Shown: positions 35,887 to 47,909, numbered from the stretch's first letter. The stretch is 64,000 nt of DNA from Epiperipatus broadwayi (GCA_028023455.1 JAQFVV010000444.1:434001-498000); one strand, 5' to 3'. The notes: generated by a model from the sequence alone, not told the origin. Program-made: numbers and translations.

Positions 35887-36448
35887 TTAAGTTTGCTGAA
35901 TCCTTTGAAAGATGCACTTTAAAAATGCTTATGTGACAGCCAATCAGATGTAATAATGACTGCATGTGGAACTCTCAATTCAAAAACACAAGCCAGAAAT
36001 ATGAGAAAAAGATGAAACCCACTTTCTTCTCTACTTAAATTTATATATAAATAAGACAGACTCCAGAATTCTGAACTAAGAGCATGAAGCTTAAAACACC
36101 TTCACCTTTAATTCACTAAATATTATATATAAATAAACAATGTGAAATCTTTCAATTTACTATGAAGCAATTTTAAAATCTAATGAAATGATAGTAACAA
36201 ATGTAAATATATTAAATTTATTAAGCTTAAGCAGATGATATAACAATAATGTGAAAGGCTAAAATCTTCTAAAGATGCACCTTAAAAATGCTTATGTGAC
36301 AGCCAATCAAGGTCATTATTACATCTGATTGGCTGTCACATAAGCATTTTTAAGGCACATCACATCTTTTGAAGGTTTTAGTCTTTCATGTTATTATTAT
36401 GTCATCTGCTTGCACTTTATAAATTTAATATATTTAAGTTTGCTGAAT
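35887..36448. mobile_element. foldback retroposon-like element with 15-bp direct repeats
   Basis: A 532-bp insert (35,902-36,433) lies between ttaagtttgctgaat (35,887-35,901 and 36,434-36,448). The block 'aaaaatgcttatgtgacagc' plus 'caatca' occurs three times: near 35,924 and 36,284 (+, period about 360), and inverted near 36,326. The last two form a long hairpin (arms about 36,204-36,309 and 36,326-36,436). A unit of about 360 bp, partial tandem copy, terminal inversion and a mid-length duplication repeat the architecture of the hammerhead elements here, but I found no hammerhead core. Confidence 0.65.
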
Positions 36449-37215
36449 GGATGAGATAGTCTGATGGTCAGGAGGGGCCCTGGAAGACTAAATCCTAATT
36501 CTGGTTAACATGGGAGCTGGGATGAGTGTACTATGGGGCTTGTTTCTGCCATTGATTTTCTCATTTATAGGAAAGAAGAAATAATGTTTTTTTTAGCTGT
36601 TTTTTTATCATTATTCTTATAAATGATTTTATCCATGTGTTATTGCAAAGAAAGCTGCAGTTTAGCCTAATGGTTTAAATTACAAGTGATTTGCTGTACT
36701 TATTACTATTATTTACAATGTGATTATTGATAAGATTGGCCCTTTGCTGTTCATGTGGCTCTTCGTGATGGATTAGAGTGGTTTTCAGCAGAGACATTTC
36801 AAAGCTTAGTTTTTTCCTAGTTCTTCATGAATCTTCCAAAGTATACTGAATTATTCTCTTCTGGGGATATCTGAGGCTGGCTCAGCCCATATTTTATATT
36901 ATCTCAAGTGTTTTTCTATTCCTCAACTTATCTGATGCAAATTGGATTTTTCAATATTGTACTCCTAAAACACTATGCATATTTGAACTCTAGACTTTAC
37001 AAATAATTCCTAATTGTAACCTGGGTTTACTTTTAATAATTAATCATCTCATGGACTAATGCTCTGAGTTGTCTTTTTGGAAATGCTATGGACAAAAAAT
37101 ACAGTGCATCATCTTAGATCTCCATATTATAATATGTAAATCAGTGTTTACCTTGTAAAACATTTTGTAACAATAAAGTTTAATCCTATTTTTTAAAAAA
37201 AAAAACAAAAAACAA
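36449..37215 (+). other. possible retrocopied 3' untranslated region ending in a poly-A tract
   Basis: Less AT-biased than its surroundings and free of internal repeats. Near 37,170 an AATAAA signal ('taacaataaagttt') is followed about 20 bp later by an A-rich tail with C interruptions (37,193-37,215). No ORF is recognisable. A poly-A tail in genomic DNA suggests a retrocopied transcript. Its 5' limit is unknown, and the adjacent direct repeat belongs to the foldback upstream. Confidence 0.3.
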
Positions 37216-37584
37216 AGATGAATAATATATGTATTTAATTATTTAAAGACATGAATATATTGGTATTAAAAAAAATAAGTTAGAAAGGTATAATTAGAAA
37301 TAAAGTAAGATAGCCATCAATATAAAATTCCTGGTACCAAGGGTTTTTTTTTGGGGGGGGGTGAATTTGGAAATTTTTCAGATCTTAGCAATAAACTTTT
37401 TTCTCATTGTAAATCCAAAATCTGCTAAAAATTAAATTAACATCAATTTTACTATCTGTATGTATTGAAATATTTATATTGAAATATTTTTATAATCTAT
37501 ATAAATTTGTTTTATGTATAACAATATATCACTTTAAAATACAAAATATGATAATTTATATATCATCACAAAATTTTTATATCA

Positions 37585-38110
37585 TCATTATTACCATCCA
37601 TTATCTTTAAATGATACAATAGATGTAGCTCCAAGTTTAATCCAATGTCTTCAATCTAAAACTTCTCTTCTCCACATCACACCAATAAACTTGTCTCACA
37701 TGCGATTCCTTTCTAGGTTTTTTACAGTCTGCAAATCCAGTTTTAAATTTTAACTGTTTATTTATTATCACCTCTTTTAGCAATATATTCAGCCCAGTTT
37801 TATTTCAATCTCTTAATTCTTTCAAGAATGTCAATGATATCAGTTAGTTCAATCATCCATACTCCCAACATATATCCCTCTATATCTTATTCTGTTAAGT
37901 GACTAATTTTCAGATCCATAAATAAGAACCCACAAAACACATTTATTGGAGAACCTTCCTTTTCAAACACAGACATATACATTAAATTTATTTCTATCAA
38001 AAATACCCCAGCTAAATTTACTTCTGTGATCAATTTCAACTATTATGTTTCTATTTATATCAGTAATTTAATAATATATTTGTAGTTATTAACTTTTTAG
38101 AATTCAATTA
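37585..38110 (-). pseudogene. strongly decayed RTE-type LINE 3' fragment
   Basis: The minus strand preserves the order of words of the RTE 3' region: a 'tcatcattattaccatcc' tail, 'ctccaagtttaatccaatg', 'agcaatatattcagcccag', 'ttcaatctcttaattctttc' and 'cagatccataaataagaacc'. No usable frame remains. It is among the oldest RTE copies here. Confidence 0.6.
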
Positions 38111-38309
38111 TTTCCTCTCAGTTACATTTTTACAGAAAATATAAAATTTTAGCTCAGGAATTGGATCATTTGAAAATGTAATTGGCTATTCCATTGTATT
38201 TTTCTGGAGTTTTTTGATAGAATGTTTATAATGTTATATTAAAAACGATATTTAGGAACATTTAATTTTTGAATCTATCTCAAACAACATCTATAAATAT
38301 ATAAAGGAA

Positions 38310-38876
38310 ATGATCAACACAGGCTTTAAACCCAGTATTATCCATCAGAGAATAAAAACGTTTTATAGAAATCTCAATAATAAACAGCCTAAAGACAATA
38401 TGAAATTCTTAACTATTTCATTTATACCTAATGCAACTTCAAAAATTACTAAAAAATTGACTAATGATTTCAAGGTTAGCTTCAGAACACCTTCTAATAC
38501 TAACCGACTAATAAATAATTCCAAAGATAAAATAGAAAAAGATCAAGTCCCTCATCTGGTCTATAAAATAGCATGCTCTCAATTAGGCTGCCGGGCATCT
38601 TACTATGGTGATACTCGGGCTAACATCAACACAAGAATTTACCAACATAGGTATGCATACAACAGAGTTAAAAATAAAAATGAAGGAACATCAATCTTCT
38701 GGGACCACCAAGCAGCTACAGGCCATGTATTCGAACCCAGTTCTGCCCAAATAATTTGCACAGAGAAGAATGATGCCAAAAGAAAGGTTAAAGAAGCTTT
38801 TTACATAGAAAATGATCTCAGTGCTATTAATAGAAGAGAGGCATGCTTTGCTCTCTCTAAACAATGGACTAACTAA
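38310..38876 (+). pseudogene. second Penelope-like family: GIY-YIG endonuclease fragment
   Basis: A 188-codon frame with QVPHLVYKIACSQLGC, then ASYYGDTRANINTRIYQH, then HVFEPSSAQIICTE and KRKVKEAFYIE. The layout (Val-Tyr-x-Ile-x-Cys, Tyr-x-Gly-x-Thr, Arg, Glu in KEAFYIE) is that of a PLE GIY-YIG endonuclease domain, different from the 28-kb family. The usual Ile before Gly is Tyr and Glu after Gly is Asp, so catalysis may be altered. No RT domain precedes it. The frame is open from 38,310 to a TAA stop. A broken relative lies at 59,540-59,960. Confidence 0.75.
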
Positions 38877-38934
38877 TTAAAAATTCAAGCGCATTTGCAT
38901 ATGTATACAATAAATTACAACAGTCTTCATTCAG

Positions 38935-38990
38935 TAAAGCTATGAGTATGAGATTAGAATACTAAATCTCGAAAGTGCTAAGCAGGCATA
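38935..38990 (+). ncRNA. hammerhead-like remnant downstream of the second PLE
   Basis: Stem II-like GAGATT (38,950-38,955) pairs perfectly with AATCTC (38,965-38,970) and is followed at once by GAAAGTGC, the place where PLE hammerheads have GAAAC and GUC/GUU. The CUGANGA box is not recognisable (ctatgagtat). Position about 60 bp after the endonuclease stop fits PLE architecture. Confidence 0.3.
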
Positions 38991-40489
38991 TTAAACATTA
39001 TAGTATAATTACAGCTTCACTAATGCATATGTATAACTGCACTAAATTGCGTAGGTATTTTAATAGGCTTAATTTGACAATTTTTTATTAATACAGTTAT
39101 TACTCGTAAGAATGCAGTTGTTGAAATATTAAATAGTTTACCAGTTTAATCGGGCGCTGGCTATTTGACCTCATTTTCATTAACTGAGACAGATCTAAAA
39201 TTTGATTCACCAAATTCTGAAACTATTATGATTTTAGGCGTCACATTATTTTCTAGGGATTCTATCAGCAAAACAAATATAGATATCTTAATTTATATAT
39301 CACGTGATTTAAAAAATACAGAATATTTTAAATGTGACATGAATTTCTTTTAATTAATTGTACTTCTATAAGTTTTAAATGTCATTTTATGTGTAAAATT
39401 ATAGTATAAATAAAATCATCATCATTATTATTATTGTTATTATTATTTTATCAAATTTGCGATTTTTAGAAAACTTTTAATTGATTCAATCTACCAAATG
39501 AACGGTGTGGTTGATGAAAAGGCAATTAAAGTTTTAACTACGCTTTTGAATTTATGAGTTTTTCTAGTTGCTTTCAATAATTTGGTTGTTTGAACATTTT
39601 CATTAATTAACCTTACAGTCGATATTAAAATGTATCAGCGATTTTTCCCAACGGTCAATCGATCAAAATTACTTAGGGCAATTATATTGACCAATTAGGG
39701 AAAAGCATTGTAGACTTTTTTTTTTTTAACTAATTGTTAGACATTTCCCGGAACGGGCAGTGGGAATAAGTTTATGTCGTCTCTTGCGGAGATATTAAAG
39801 AAAGTCAAAAGCTAAAGGAATGCCTTTTTTACTTCCTTGTCTTTTTAGATATCCAATTTTGCTTAATAAGTACTATTGTTAAAATGTTCTGAACGGTAAT
39901 GGTAAGTCTTGCATATGAATCTTATAACATTGGGCAAACTTTTTAAATCATCATTATTAGGTTTGCTGGACCTGGAAAAACTGGAGTTTTGATCACTATG
40001 GCCACCAGTTTAATTTAATCGTCATTTTCATATTTTTGAACTTTTAATCTTTCCGGCTTGAAAAACTAATTACTAGATATCTTTAATTGAAACAAGAAAG
40101 TTTATCAGGTAGTTAAAATAATAAATGTATATATTTACTCACACATACTCATATATATCTTTACTAATTTGTTATTAAAAAAATGTAAAAGTAAATTGAA
40201 ACTATAGCCAATAGTATTTTATTATTTTTTTTTAAACTATTTTACAATTATAAAACTATTTATAAAAGAATAATTTTTATTTATTTATTTACACAAAACA
40301 TCATGTGACAGACAATGATTACCAGTACTTTAAATGAGACAAAATGCAATATTGAATGTAAAAATGAAAATATTGCATTTCCCCTGGGTGAGACCGAATT
40401 GAGATCTTTAATTTATTAATAAATATGCAGCTATTAGACGAATCATTTAGATATTTCAATTATTTTCAACTAACTGGAGGACGAAAGCT
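38991..40489. other. mostly single-copy-looking sequence, no gene recognised
   Basis: CpG-bearing, low-repeat stretch (about 39,130-40,080) with a 62-codon frame (39,165-39,353) lacking any recognisable motif. Could be unique intergenic or intronic DNA. Confidence 0.4.
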
Positions 40490-41387
40490 TCTCAGAATGT
40501 CATAGTTCTTCTCATCCATAGACTTTCTTTTTAGTATTATTCCATTAAACTTCATTATCATATAGGGTCAATCTCACATACTGTCTCTTTTTCGATTTTT
40601 TATAATCTTTTCTATTCCCCTTTAGTAATTTAATCTGCCATCTTTTTTAGAAACATGCTGAATTTCTTTTCAGGTTTTTAATTCTTTCACTCATCTCAGA
40701 GATACTTATTTGTTCTCTCATCAATGATCTATTCTTATTAATTCTCACATACTTTATAGTGTGATTTGCAATATCTATATAAATCTTCTGTTAAGAGTTC
40801 CAGTTTCAGAGTCCTATGAACAGATTTGTTCAAAAGTTACTATTTCAAGCACTTGGGCATGTCTGCTTTACTATCAAGTTATTTCTACAGCAATACTCCA
40901 TCCATGTTAAATTCAATATATCCATTTTAATTCCGTCTGTATCGATAATTTGATCAAAATATTTATAATCATTAACTTTTTTTTCTTTGTCACTGTGTCC
41001 AATTTTTATTTTCTCATTCTTTGAAAAGCTAGTGAATAATACTTAGTTTTTATTTTTAGTGTCACTTTTATGTCATTTATATATATATATATGATAGCTC
41101 TTCTGAAGTTATGAAGCATTTTTGCAAAAATAAGCACATCATCTTCATATGCTGTATAATCTTTACTTTTATTTCCCTAAGCTTTTCAAATACTCCACAA
41201 ATTGTCATAAAAAATTTTTTAAATGAAATTCCTATTTTTAGTGTCGATAGTAAAGACAAATTAAACACATTTACAATCTTATAGATATAATAAACATCTC
41301 CATACTTCCCCATTCTTTTTAAATTCACTTACAACCTTCTAAAAAGGAAATTAATATAATTTTGTGAGTGAATATTAGATAATATTC

Positions 41388-41421
41388 TGATGAGGAAAAA
41401 GCTTTTAGTCAAAATGTTAAT
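41388..41421 (+). ncRNA. decayed PLE-type hammerhead remnant
   Basis: CTGATGA (41,388-41,394) is followed by GG and an AAAAGCTTTT hairpin, then gtcAAAATGTT. The last part equals CGAAACGTT after two CpG transitions. AUU/AAU could form stem I. It is a remnant without adjacent PLE coding sequence. Confidence 0.3.
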
Positions 41422-41559
41422 TTTGCTCTTAATTTTACAGTGAAACAATGGTGGCATTTTATTCAGGATTGTCAAAAGATAGTGGTCATTTGTAAAAGAT
41501 AGTTTAGTCCGCAGAGTGATGCTAAAAACATTTTGTAAATGAATAGAATTGTATGGTTA

Positions 41560-41970
41560 AATATGTGCATATTATTTTGGGAGAGTTAGTTACCCCTTGT
41601 AATAAATGCATTATTGTTAAAAGTTTACTTGTTCAAAGAAAGTTTTCTTGTTGGAAAATCATTTTTTGCAAGGTTAAATATATGCATATGATTTGGGAAG
41701 GGGGTTGATTACCACTTGTAATAAATGTGTTATTGTTAAAAGTTTTCTGTTGGAAACTCATTTCTGGCAAAAAACGTAAATGTTTGTTTGTGTCACTTCT
41801 GCTAAATAAAGATGTAGATAGCCATTTTTCATAATAAAAAAATCTTTACAAGTTTGAATGGTGGAAGATAATTTCTCACAAAAAACTTAAACACCTGTAG
41901 ATGTTTGTATCATTTCCAGTAAATAAAGTTATAGGTTGTCATTTTTTCCAATTAAATATTGCTGAACTTT
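41560..41970. repeat. two adjacent degenerate tandem duplications
   Basis: Block A (about 41,565 and 41,680) shares 'aataaatg..ttattgttaa' after 'aaatat.tgcatat'. Block B (about 41,765 and 41,877) shares 'caaaaaac.taaa', then 'taaataaag.t.tag' and 'ccattttt'. Non-coding. Confidence 0.5.
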
Positions 41971-42211
41971 TATGAAATTTCACCTCAATTTAAAAGTAAA
42001 TAAGTACCATCATGATATCATTGAATATTATCATTGAGGTTTTATGCTGATAACCATTTTTGTAGAATTTAATAATATCTTGGAACTATATTATAATGTT
42101 CTAAATCTTCAATCTCAGCAAAAATGTTAACAGTAGCAAACATTTTTATAAGCTATAAATCTAAGATAAAATGGAATCTTCCATTCACTGATCTTTTTTA
42201 TGCTGTTCATT

Positions 42212-42700
42212 GTTTAGCACAGGGGTGGGGAATTGTTTTGGCTCAGGGGCCACAGAGATTGGTGGAGGGCCGCATCAGGAGCCACTTTGTGGAAATGGAA
42301 GTTAGCGGAAGACCGCACTTTTTTTTCATGTCACAATAAACACACTGCTTTAACCTCTGTATTACCAAAGAAATATTTGTTTTTCCATTCTTCATTAAAC
42401 ATACAACATTCATCACCAATTTTACATTTTTTCGGAGGGTTCATGGTGTTATTAAAGTTGGAAATGTATATATTTGCTAATGCAAAGACAAAATTGAAAT
42501 TAACCAGATCAACTAGAAAAGCACCTCACATTGTATCTACACTGCGCATGTGTATTGATGTAGCCATCCTAGTGGAAAATAAGAGATGAATTTTCAGTCG
42601 TGCACAGGAAGGAAATCTCAGTTCAAGATGGATTTTTCTAAATGTCTTGATGGGCTGCATGTGGCCCTCAGGCCACTATTTGCCTGACACTAGTTTAGCA
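42212..42700. mobile_element. hAT-type MITE, 473 bp, with perfect 8-bp target duplication
   Basis: The insert (42,220-42,692) starts CAGGGGTGGGGAA and ends, read inward on the other strand, TAGTGTCAGGCAAA. It is flanked by gtttagca on both sides (42,212-42,219 and 42,693-42,700). CAGNG/TAGNG termini, 8-bp duplications and subterminal 'ggggccaca' and 'tggccctcaggcca' words are typical of hAT non-autonomous elements. The open frames inside (42,124-42,339 and 42,233-42,589) show no transposase features. Confidence 0.85.
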
Positions 42701-44188
42701 CAATAATAGACTGTGTGCATGGAGGGGGGCATAGAGTTCAAACTCCAAAAATTGTGACTCCAGTGCTGTCATTTACAGTGATAAAATTTGTTAAGAACTA
42801 ACTCTCTAGCAATAAAGCATTAGTTTATTTAATTATCTTTTTTATAACTTTTCTTAATACAAGAGTGTAATTTAAGTGCTATAAAAGCAATTCCAATGTT
42901 CATTTTCTGGGCTTGAACTTTTTTTAACTTTCTAATAACAACCCATCAGATTTTTATTTTTTCTATAGTTTTTCTTAATATATGTGTGTGATCTACCAAC
43001 TACTTTTAAATTATCTTGTTCTTATGATTCTTTTCATTTTTCTTATGTCTAAGTTATCTATTCACTGTAACCATTTGTAATAATTATTCAATGAGTTAGA
43101 TAGAATTGATAAAAGACTTATAGCTGTAATTTTTATTGCCATTTTGTTTTAAATATCAAAATTAAAATCGCTTTTTTCTTAGTCATCTGACATGCCCACA
43201 TTATTTTAAAATTTGATATATAACTTGGTCAACAATTTGTTTTTTTCAATAAATTTATTTAATATTTATATAATAAATGATGTAGGATTATTTGGTTTCT
43301 TGATTTTGTCACTATATAGTTCTTTGTAGAAATCTACCATACATTCTTTCTTTAAAAAAAAAAAAAAACGTCTTTTTTTTTTTTTTTTCAAAATAAAAAA
43401 TGGTAGTAATTTTATGACAATAAATGACTAGGTTTTATAAAAAATAAAATGATGAGATTCATGCTAAAAATGTACAGTAGAGTTTATTCATTATATAGTA
43501 TACACTATTGTTTTGATTATAGGATTAACTCACAATGGCTGCAATATAGTTTAGTCACATAGCATCTTATATTGCTCTTAAAGGAGAATTTGCTTTATAT
43601 AAATATTTTAAATTAGATTTTTTTGTTACAAGCATTATTTACAATATATATTAAAATGTTTATATAAAAAATTAGCCATAAAATTGCAAAAATAAAGAAT
43701 TTTTTTTTTATTATTGTTGTTGGTATTAGCTACAAGAAGTTTTATAATATTTATTTTAAAAAGTAGCAAAAAAAGATGATCATTTGAAAAAGACAAAAAA
43801 AATTATAGCCATTTAAACTACAGGGGGTATGAGATACCACTCTTTCTAAAAAGGGGGCACATAATTTAAATTATATGTGCTAAATTCAAACTAATATTGA
43901 TTTTTTTCAAAATATATATATACTTAGGAAAGTAATGAGAGGGATACCAGTTCAATTTAGAAAATATGAAATTAGGGCAATTAAATATTGATAGCACTAT
44001 AATATATTGCTTATAGCTGTTGCAGATTAAAATACAATTAATGCACATTATTTAATTTTTATTCAGTGATTTTATAAAACATTCAGTACTTTCATTTATA
44101 ATATATCTAAAGTAAAAAAGATTTTTATCTTGAATGACTACAAAATCAAAAAAGATATCAGTTTCATTCAGCATAGTAATATACAACA

Positions 44189-44294
44189 ATAAAGTATATT
44201 AATATTAAGTTGTAATATATATATATATATTAGCTATATACATATAAAGTATATTAATATTAAGTTGTAATATATATATATATATATTAGCTAA
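44189..44294. repeat. tandem duplication, about 55-bp unit, two copies
   Basis: The unit 'aagtatattaatattaagtt' followed by gtaa, a TA run and tagcta occurs twice in succession, almost identical. Confidence 0.85.
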
Positions 44295-46009
44295 TCTACA
44301 TTCATTCAATCAGTTGTATGGATTTAATTCTTACAAACTTTATTCTGTTTGAATAAGATAATTGTAATAGTTATCATAATTATAAGTTATTTTGAGAAAA
44401 AATGGTTTTATGCATTATTCAGCTAATAATCTACTTTATATGATTAAAGCCTATTAAACATATGTTTAAGATAGCATTTATTTTGTCAATTTTAAATCAA
44501 TAATCACATAGTTTGTTTGGGCTATACTGAAGATAATTACCAGTTTTATTAAAAACAGAGATTGGCAATAATAATAATCATAATAATAATATTTAATCAT
44601 TTACATACATTTGTAAAACTGCACTGTACATAATATTTCTTTGCTTATATTTTATTTAATTTCATTGCATTTATGTAAAATTAAAAAAAAAATTGCAGCA
44701 CTGAAAAAAAAAGTTCAGTCTTATTGCTTAGAAATTACAAAAATAAAAAGCTTTAATGTCAAATAACAAAGAGTTATTTTATCTTTGCTTTGCTAGAAAG
44801 AATGACGTTTATTTAATAGTAATTATTATATTTCAAATTTAAAATATTTATAACTCGCCAGGAATGAGAGATTATTTTTTCTTAATTATTAATTAATGTC
44901 ATTACAATATTCACATATTGAATATGATTTGAAATTATTTTGTGCATTATTATGCATGTGTGTGTGTCTGTTGATTAATCCATTTATATAATTGTTGAAT
45001 TAAGTCAATTGACTTGCTTTCCAATCGGTTTCGGATGGTGTTATGTGTGCCAAAAGAGATGGAAGGATTAAAGGTTTATTTAAGAGTGAATTTATTATTA
45101 TTTTTATGTTTAGATTGAAATGTATTTAGTGGCTATGGAGAAAGAAAGCATTTATGATATATTGTGTTATAGGGATTGAGGGAGCTTTCCCTTAGTTTAT
45201 TGAAATATTTGTCATGATTGGATTATATTTTTCAGATTTAGCAATTGTGTATTATGATGATGATATTATGTGAATTAAAGTAGTGTATTTCCCTTGTTTT
45301 TTTGGTAATGAGACAAAGTCCACACCAGTATTTAAGCCTGGAATAAGGTTAGGGAGTCACTATATTTTGTTGTTTAAATTGTTAGAGTTAAGAAAGGCTT
45401 TTTGTCCCTCATGTAGCCATTTGGAAGGTTTTCCCATCATTTATTCATAGCCAAATTAACATAGTTTGCTAATAAAGGTAGGATTGATTTCTTTTATAAA
45501 ACATCTAAAGTAGAATTAGTGTTAAAGCTTGGTTAGTTTATGGCATCATCCATTTTATGGTATTTTATCTCAATTTCATAAATAAACCAATCGGATATAG
45601 CTGTGTTAATTATTTTATAACAGGTAGCACAGTACCGATGTATGCATAAAATATTATTAAACTTGAAGGTATGGAAAAAAATCTATCACTGATTTATAAG
45701 TCTGAATCAATATTTCAAATCATATCATACCAATTATTTTAAGTTTTATATCACCAATTCTCAGAATGATTCATCCTCATTTTGAATGAGCAAGCAAAAT
45801 GAAAGAACATGTAGCTATTGAATAGAATTATTTAATTGATTTAAGAAGGATAGCATGACCTCTTACTCATATATTTAAATCCATATTGTATTAATTTGAT
45901 GTTTAACTACCCCAGTGTTGATTTGGTTAATGGAATGCTGGAGTTAACCAATAGCATATGTGTATTTTAAGCAGAGGGACCATGAAGTTTAATTTCATAT
46001 TTTTACTAT

Positions 46010-46180
46010 TCTAGTGTTAGTGATTATAAATGTTTCTTTTTCATAAGCATATCAGAATTATTAATAGCTTGCATAAGTTTGAAATAAATATATTTAACTA
46101 TTTCAGTGTTAGTGTTAATAGAGGTTTCTTTTTCATAACTTATCAGAATTGTTTGATAGCTTGTATAGATTTGTAAATAC
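46010..46180. repeat. degenerate tandem duplication, about 90-bp unit
   Basis: 'gtttctttttcataa' followed by 'tatcagaatt.tt.atagctt' occurs near 46,030 and 46,120, each preceded by ctattctagtgttagtg or a close variant. Confidence 0.55.
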
Positions 46181-46728
46181 CAAGAAGTTTGTTTTAATGT
46201 TAACTACCTTATGTTAGTCTATTTAATCATTGATATTGGAGTTATCCAAAACATTGTATATGTGTAAAGTAGAAATACAAAATGTGTATTTAGCTATATC
46301 ATGTAATAAATGTTTTATTTATTTAAAAACTTTGTTCAGAGTTATACTTTGGCGTGCATTCATGTTCTCTGTTTCCACACATACACACACACTTACATGC
46401 CTAATATGATATGATTGCATTATTTCATAAATTTAATGATAAATATGTTCAGATCTGATTATGTTGTTTTTTTTATCCAAACACCATATGAAGTGCTTGA
46501 CTAATTGATGATTTTCTGGAAATTTTAGTACTCAGTTATTATTTAGATGATGAATTGAAATCAAAATGTACCCTATTTAATTCATTGTCTAACCAATACT
46601 ATTTTATTAGAATAATGCTTCATTTATGTCATTACTTTTGTGATGATAATTAATAGTCATTGTAAAGTATAAATTTAAAATTAAGCCATATAATAAATTC
46701 CCTGAGACATTACCTTATTATTTTAGAT

Positions 46729-46855
46729 TAGATATTAATTTCATATGTCATAGCATCTGCCAGGATGCGAACCCACACCCGTCTGCAACCAACTACTTGC
46801 TTGCATGACGGCTGCGATACCTCTCGGCTAACAACGCAAGACTAGATATTAATTT
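46729..46855 (-). mobile_element. tRNA-derived SINE-like insertion with 13-bp target duplication
   Basis: A 101-bp insert (46,742-46,842) lies between tagatattaattt repeats (46,729-46,741 and 46,843-46,855). On the minus strand it has an A-box-like 'tagccgagaggta', a B box 'gggttcgcatcctgg' and ends 'agatgctatgacatatg'. That tail matches the 3' end of the element at 20,078-20,181 (gatgctttgacacatgg), although the tRNA-like heads differ. Confidence 0.83.
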
Positions 46856-47354
46856 AGTTATTTATTTTAAGTTATTGTACAACAAAAGTTAAGTAATGCT
46901 ATATTTTGTTTTTACTTAATTTTAACTTACCATATAGTAGAGTTAATTAGTACTACATCTTTATTCTATTAATTTAGACCTATAATTAGTAAAGATTGTT
47001 TAATGCATTTAGATGATGGGAGGAGATGAGATTAAACTATAACTTATTAATTTGAATGGTGTAACTTTAACAATTTCAACTATTTATTTATTGTAAAACC
47101 CAATAGATATTTTACTTCTATTAATTCATAATATTTCCTACTATGTTTAGTATGCATCTTACACCTTATAGATCTCTGTAGTTCCCACTGAGCTCAGCTG
47201 TAGTAGGACAGCATTGTAAGAGTCTTAATAGTAATTCAAAGCAGGATCAGATTAGTAGTTTATTCTATTATCTATAGAATCCCCCCCCCAGGTATTTGTT
47301 GATAGGAAATGTAGGATAGGTATTGGGGGAGGGTTACAATATATATATATATAT
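46856..47354. other. AT-rich sequence, nothing recognised
   Basis: Run of C at 47,281-47,289 and TA microsatellite at 47,339-47,356. No gene. Confidence 0.4.
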
Positions 47355-47453
47355 ATGACAATAGATGGCGTTCTACAAAAATACCATCAAGCGTAGTTTT
47401 TTGTTTACATAAACGTCAGAGCAAGCATTCACTATCTCTAACTTTAATTTCCA

Positions 47454-47497
47454 CCTTCAGATCATGATTTCAAGCTATTTGCTATCATCAGTGAAGG
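47454..47497 (-). ncRNA. type I hammerhead ribozyme motif, array unit 1, boxes intact
   Basis: On the minus strand stem I CCUUCA/UGAAGG is perfect (6 bp). CUGAUGA, then stem II AGC/GCU with an AAAUA loop (flanked by U/U instead of the usual G-C pair), GAAA, stem III AUC/GAU with an AU loop, and C as cleavage residue. All invariant core boxes are present; the non-standard first stem II pair is the only weakness. Confidence 0.78.
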
Positions 47498-47862
47498 ACA
47501 GGAATAAGAAAATAGATCTAAACACAAACTCTGAGCATTTATGAAACAGTTTCTATTCAGCTTGCAAGCATGAATCTTTTAGACATGTAATGTCTTCAAA
47601 CTCAGCATAGCAAGCCAGATAGCTACATGGGTCTGATCTCAGTTCAGCATCACCACATAGTAGAAGTCTCTGCAATATATATCATTGCAAGAAAGACCTC
47701 AAAGGTACATTTATGAAAAACAAAAAAACACAAGTTAAAACTTGCTATATTAGCTTGTATTTATGACAATAGATGGCGTTCTACCAAAAACACCGTCAAG
47801 CATAGTTTTTTGTTTACATAAACGTCAGAGCAAGCATTCACTATCTCTAACTTTAATTTCCA

Positions 47863-47909
47863 CCTTCAGATCATGATTTCAAGATATTTGCTATCATCGT
47901 CAGTGAAGG
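47863..47909 (-). ncRNA. hammerhead ribozyme motif, array unit 2, rebuilt stem II
   Basis: Same stem I and stem III as unit 1. The core is CUGACGA (allowed at N7). Three extra bases and one substitution give a different four-pair stem II, GAUA/UAUC. Could still fold. Confidence 0.65.

Larger units (their letters stand above)
40490..43350 (-). pseudogene. very old RTE-type LINE, split by later sequence
   Basis: Words matching the RTE minus-strand order are seen at 40,490-41,330 (3' half) and again at 42,840-43,350 ('gacttatagctgtaattttt', then 'tagtcatctgacatgccc' and 'tgatatataacttggtcaac', equivalent to 22,755-22,880 of the better copy). Between them lie tandem repeats and a hAT-type MITE. 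No frame survives. Confidence 0.5.
43351..46728. other. AT-rich sequence with minor tandem repeats, no gene recognised
   Basis: No supportable ORF. It holds poly-A/poly-T runs (43,345-43,390), the tandem repeats listed separately and TA microsatellites. Confidence 0.4.

Noticed and set aside
42124-42589. 71- and 118-codon frames over the hAT-type element
   Set aside because: They cross the terminal repeat and show no transposase motif; the element is too short to be autonomous.
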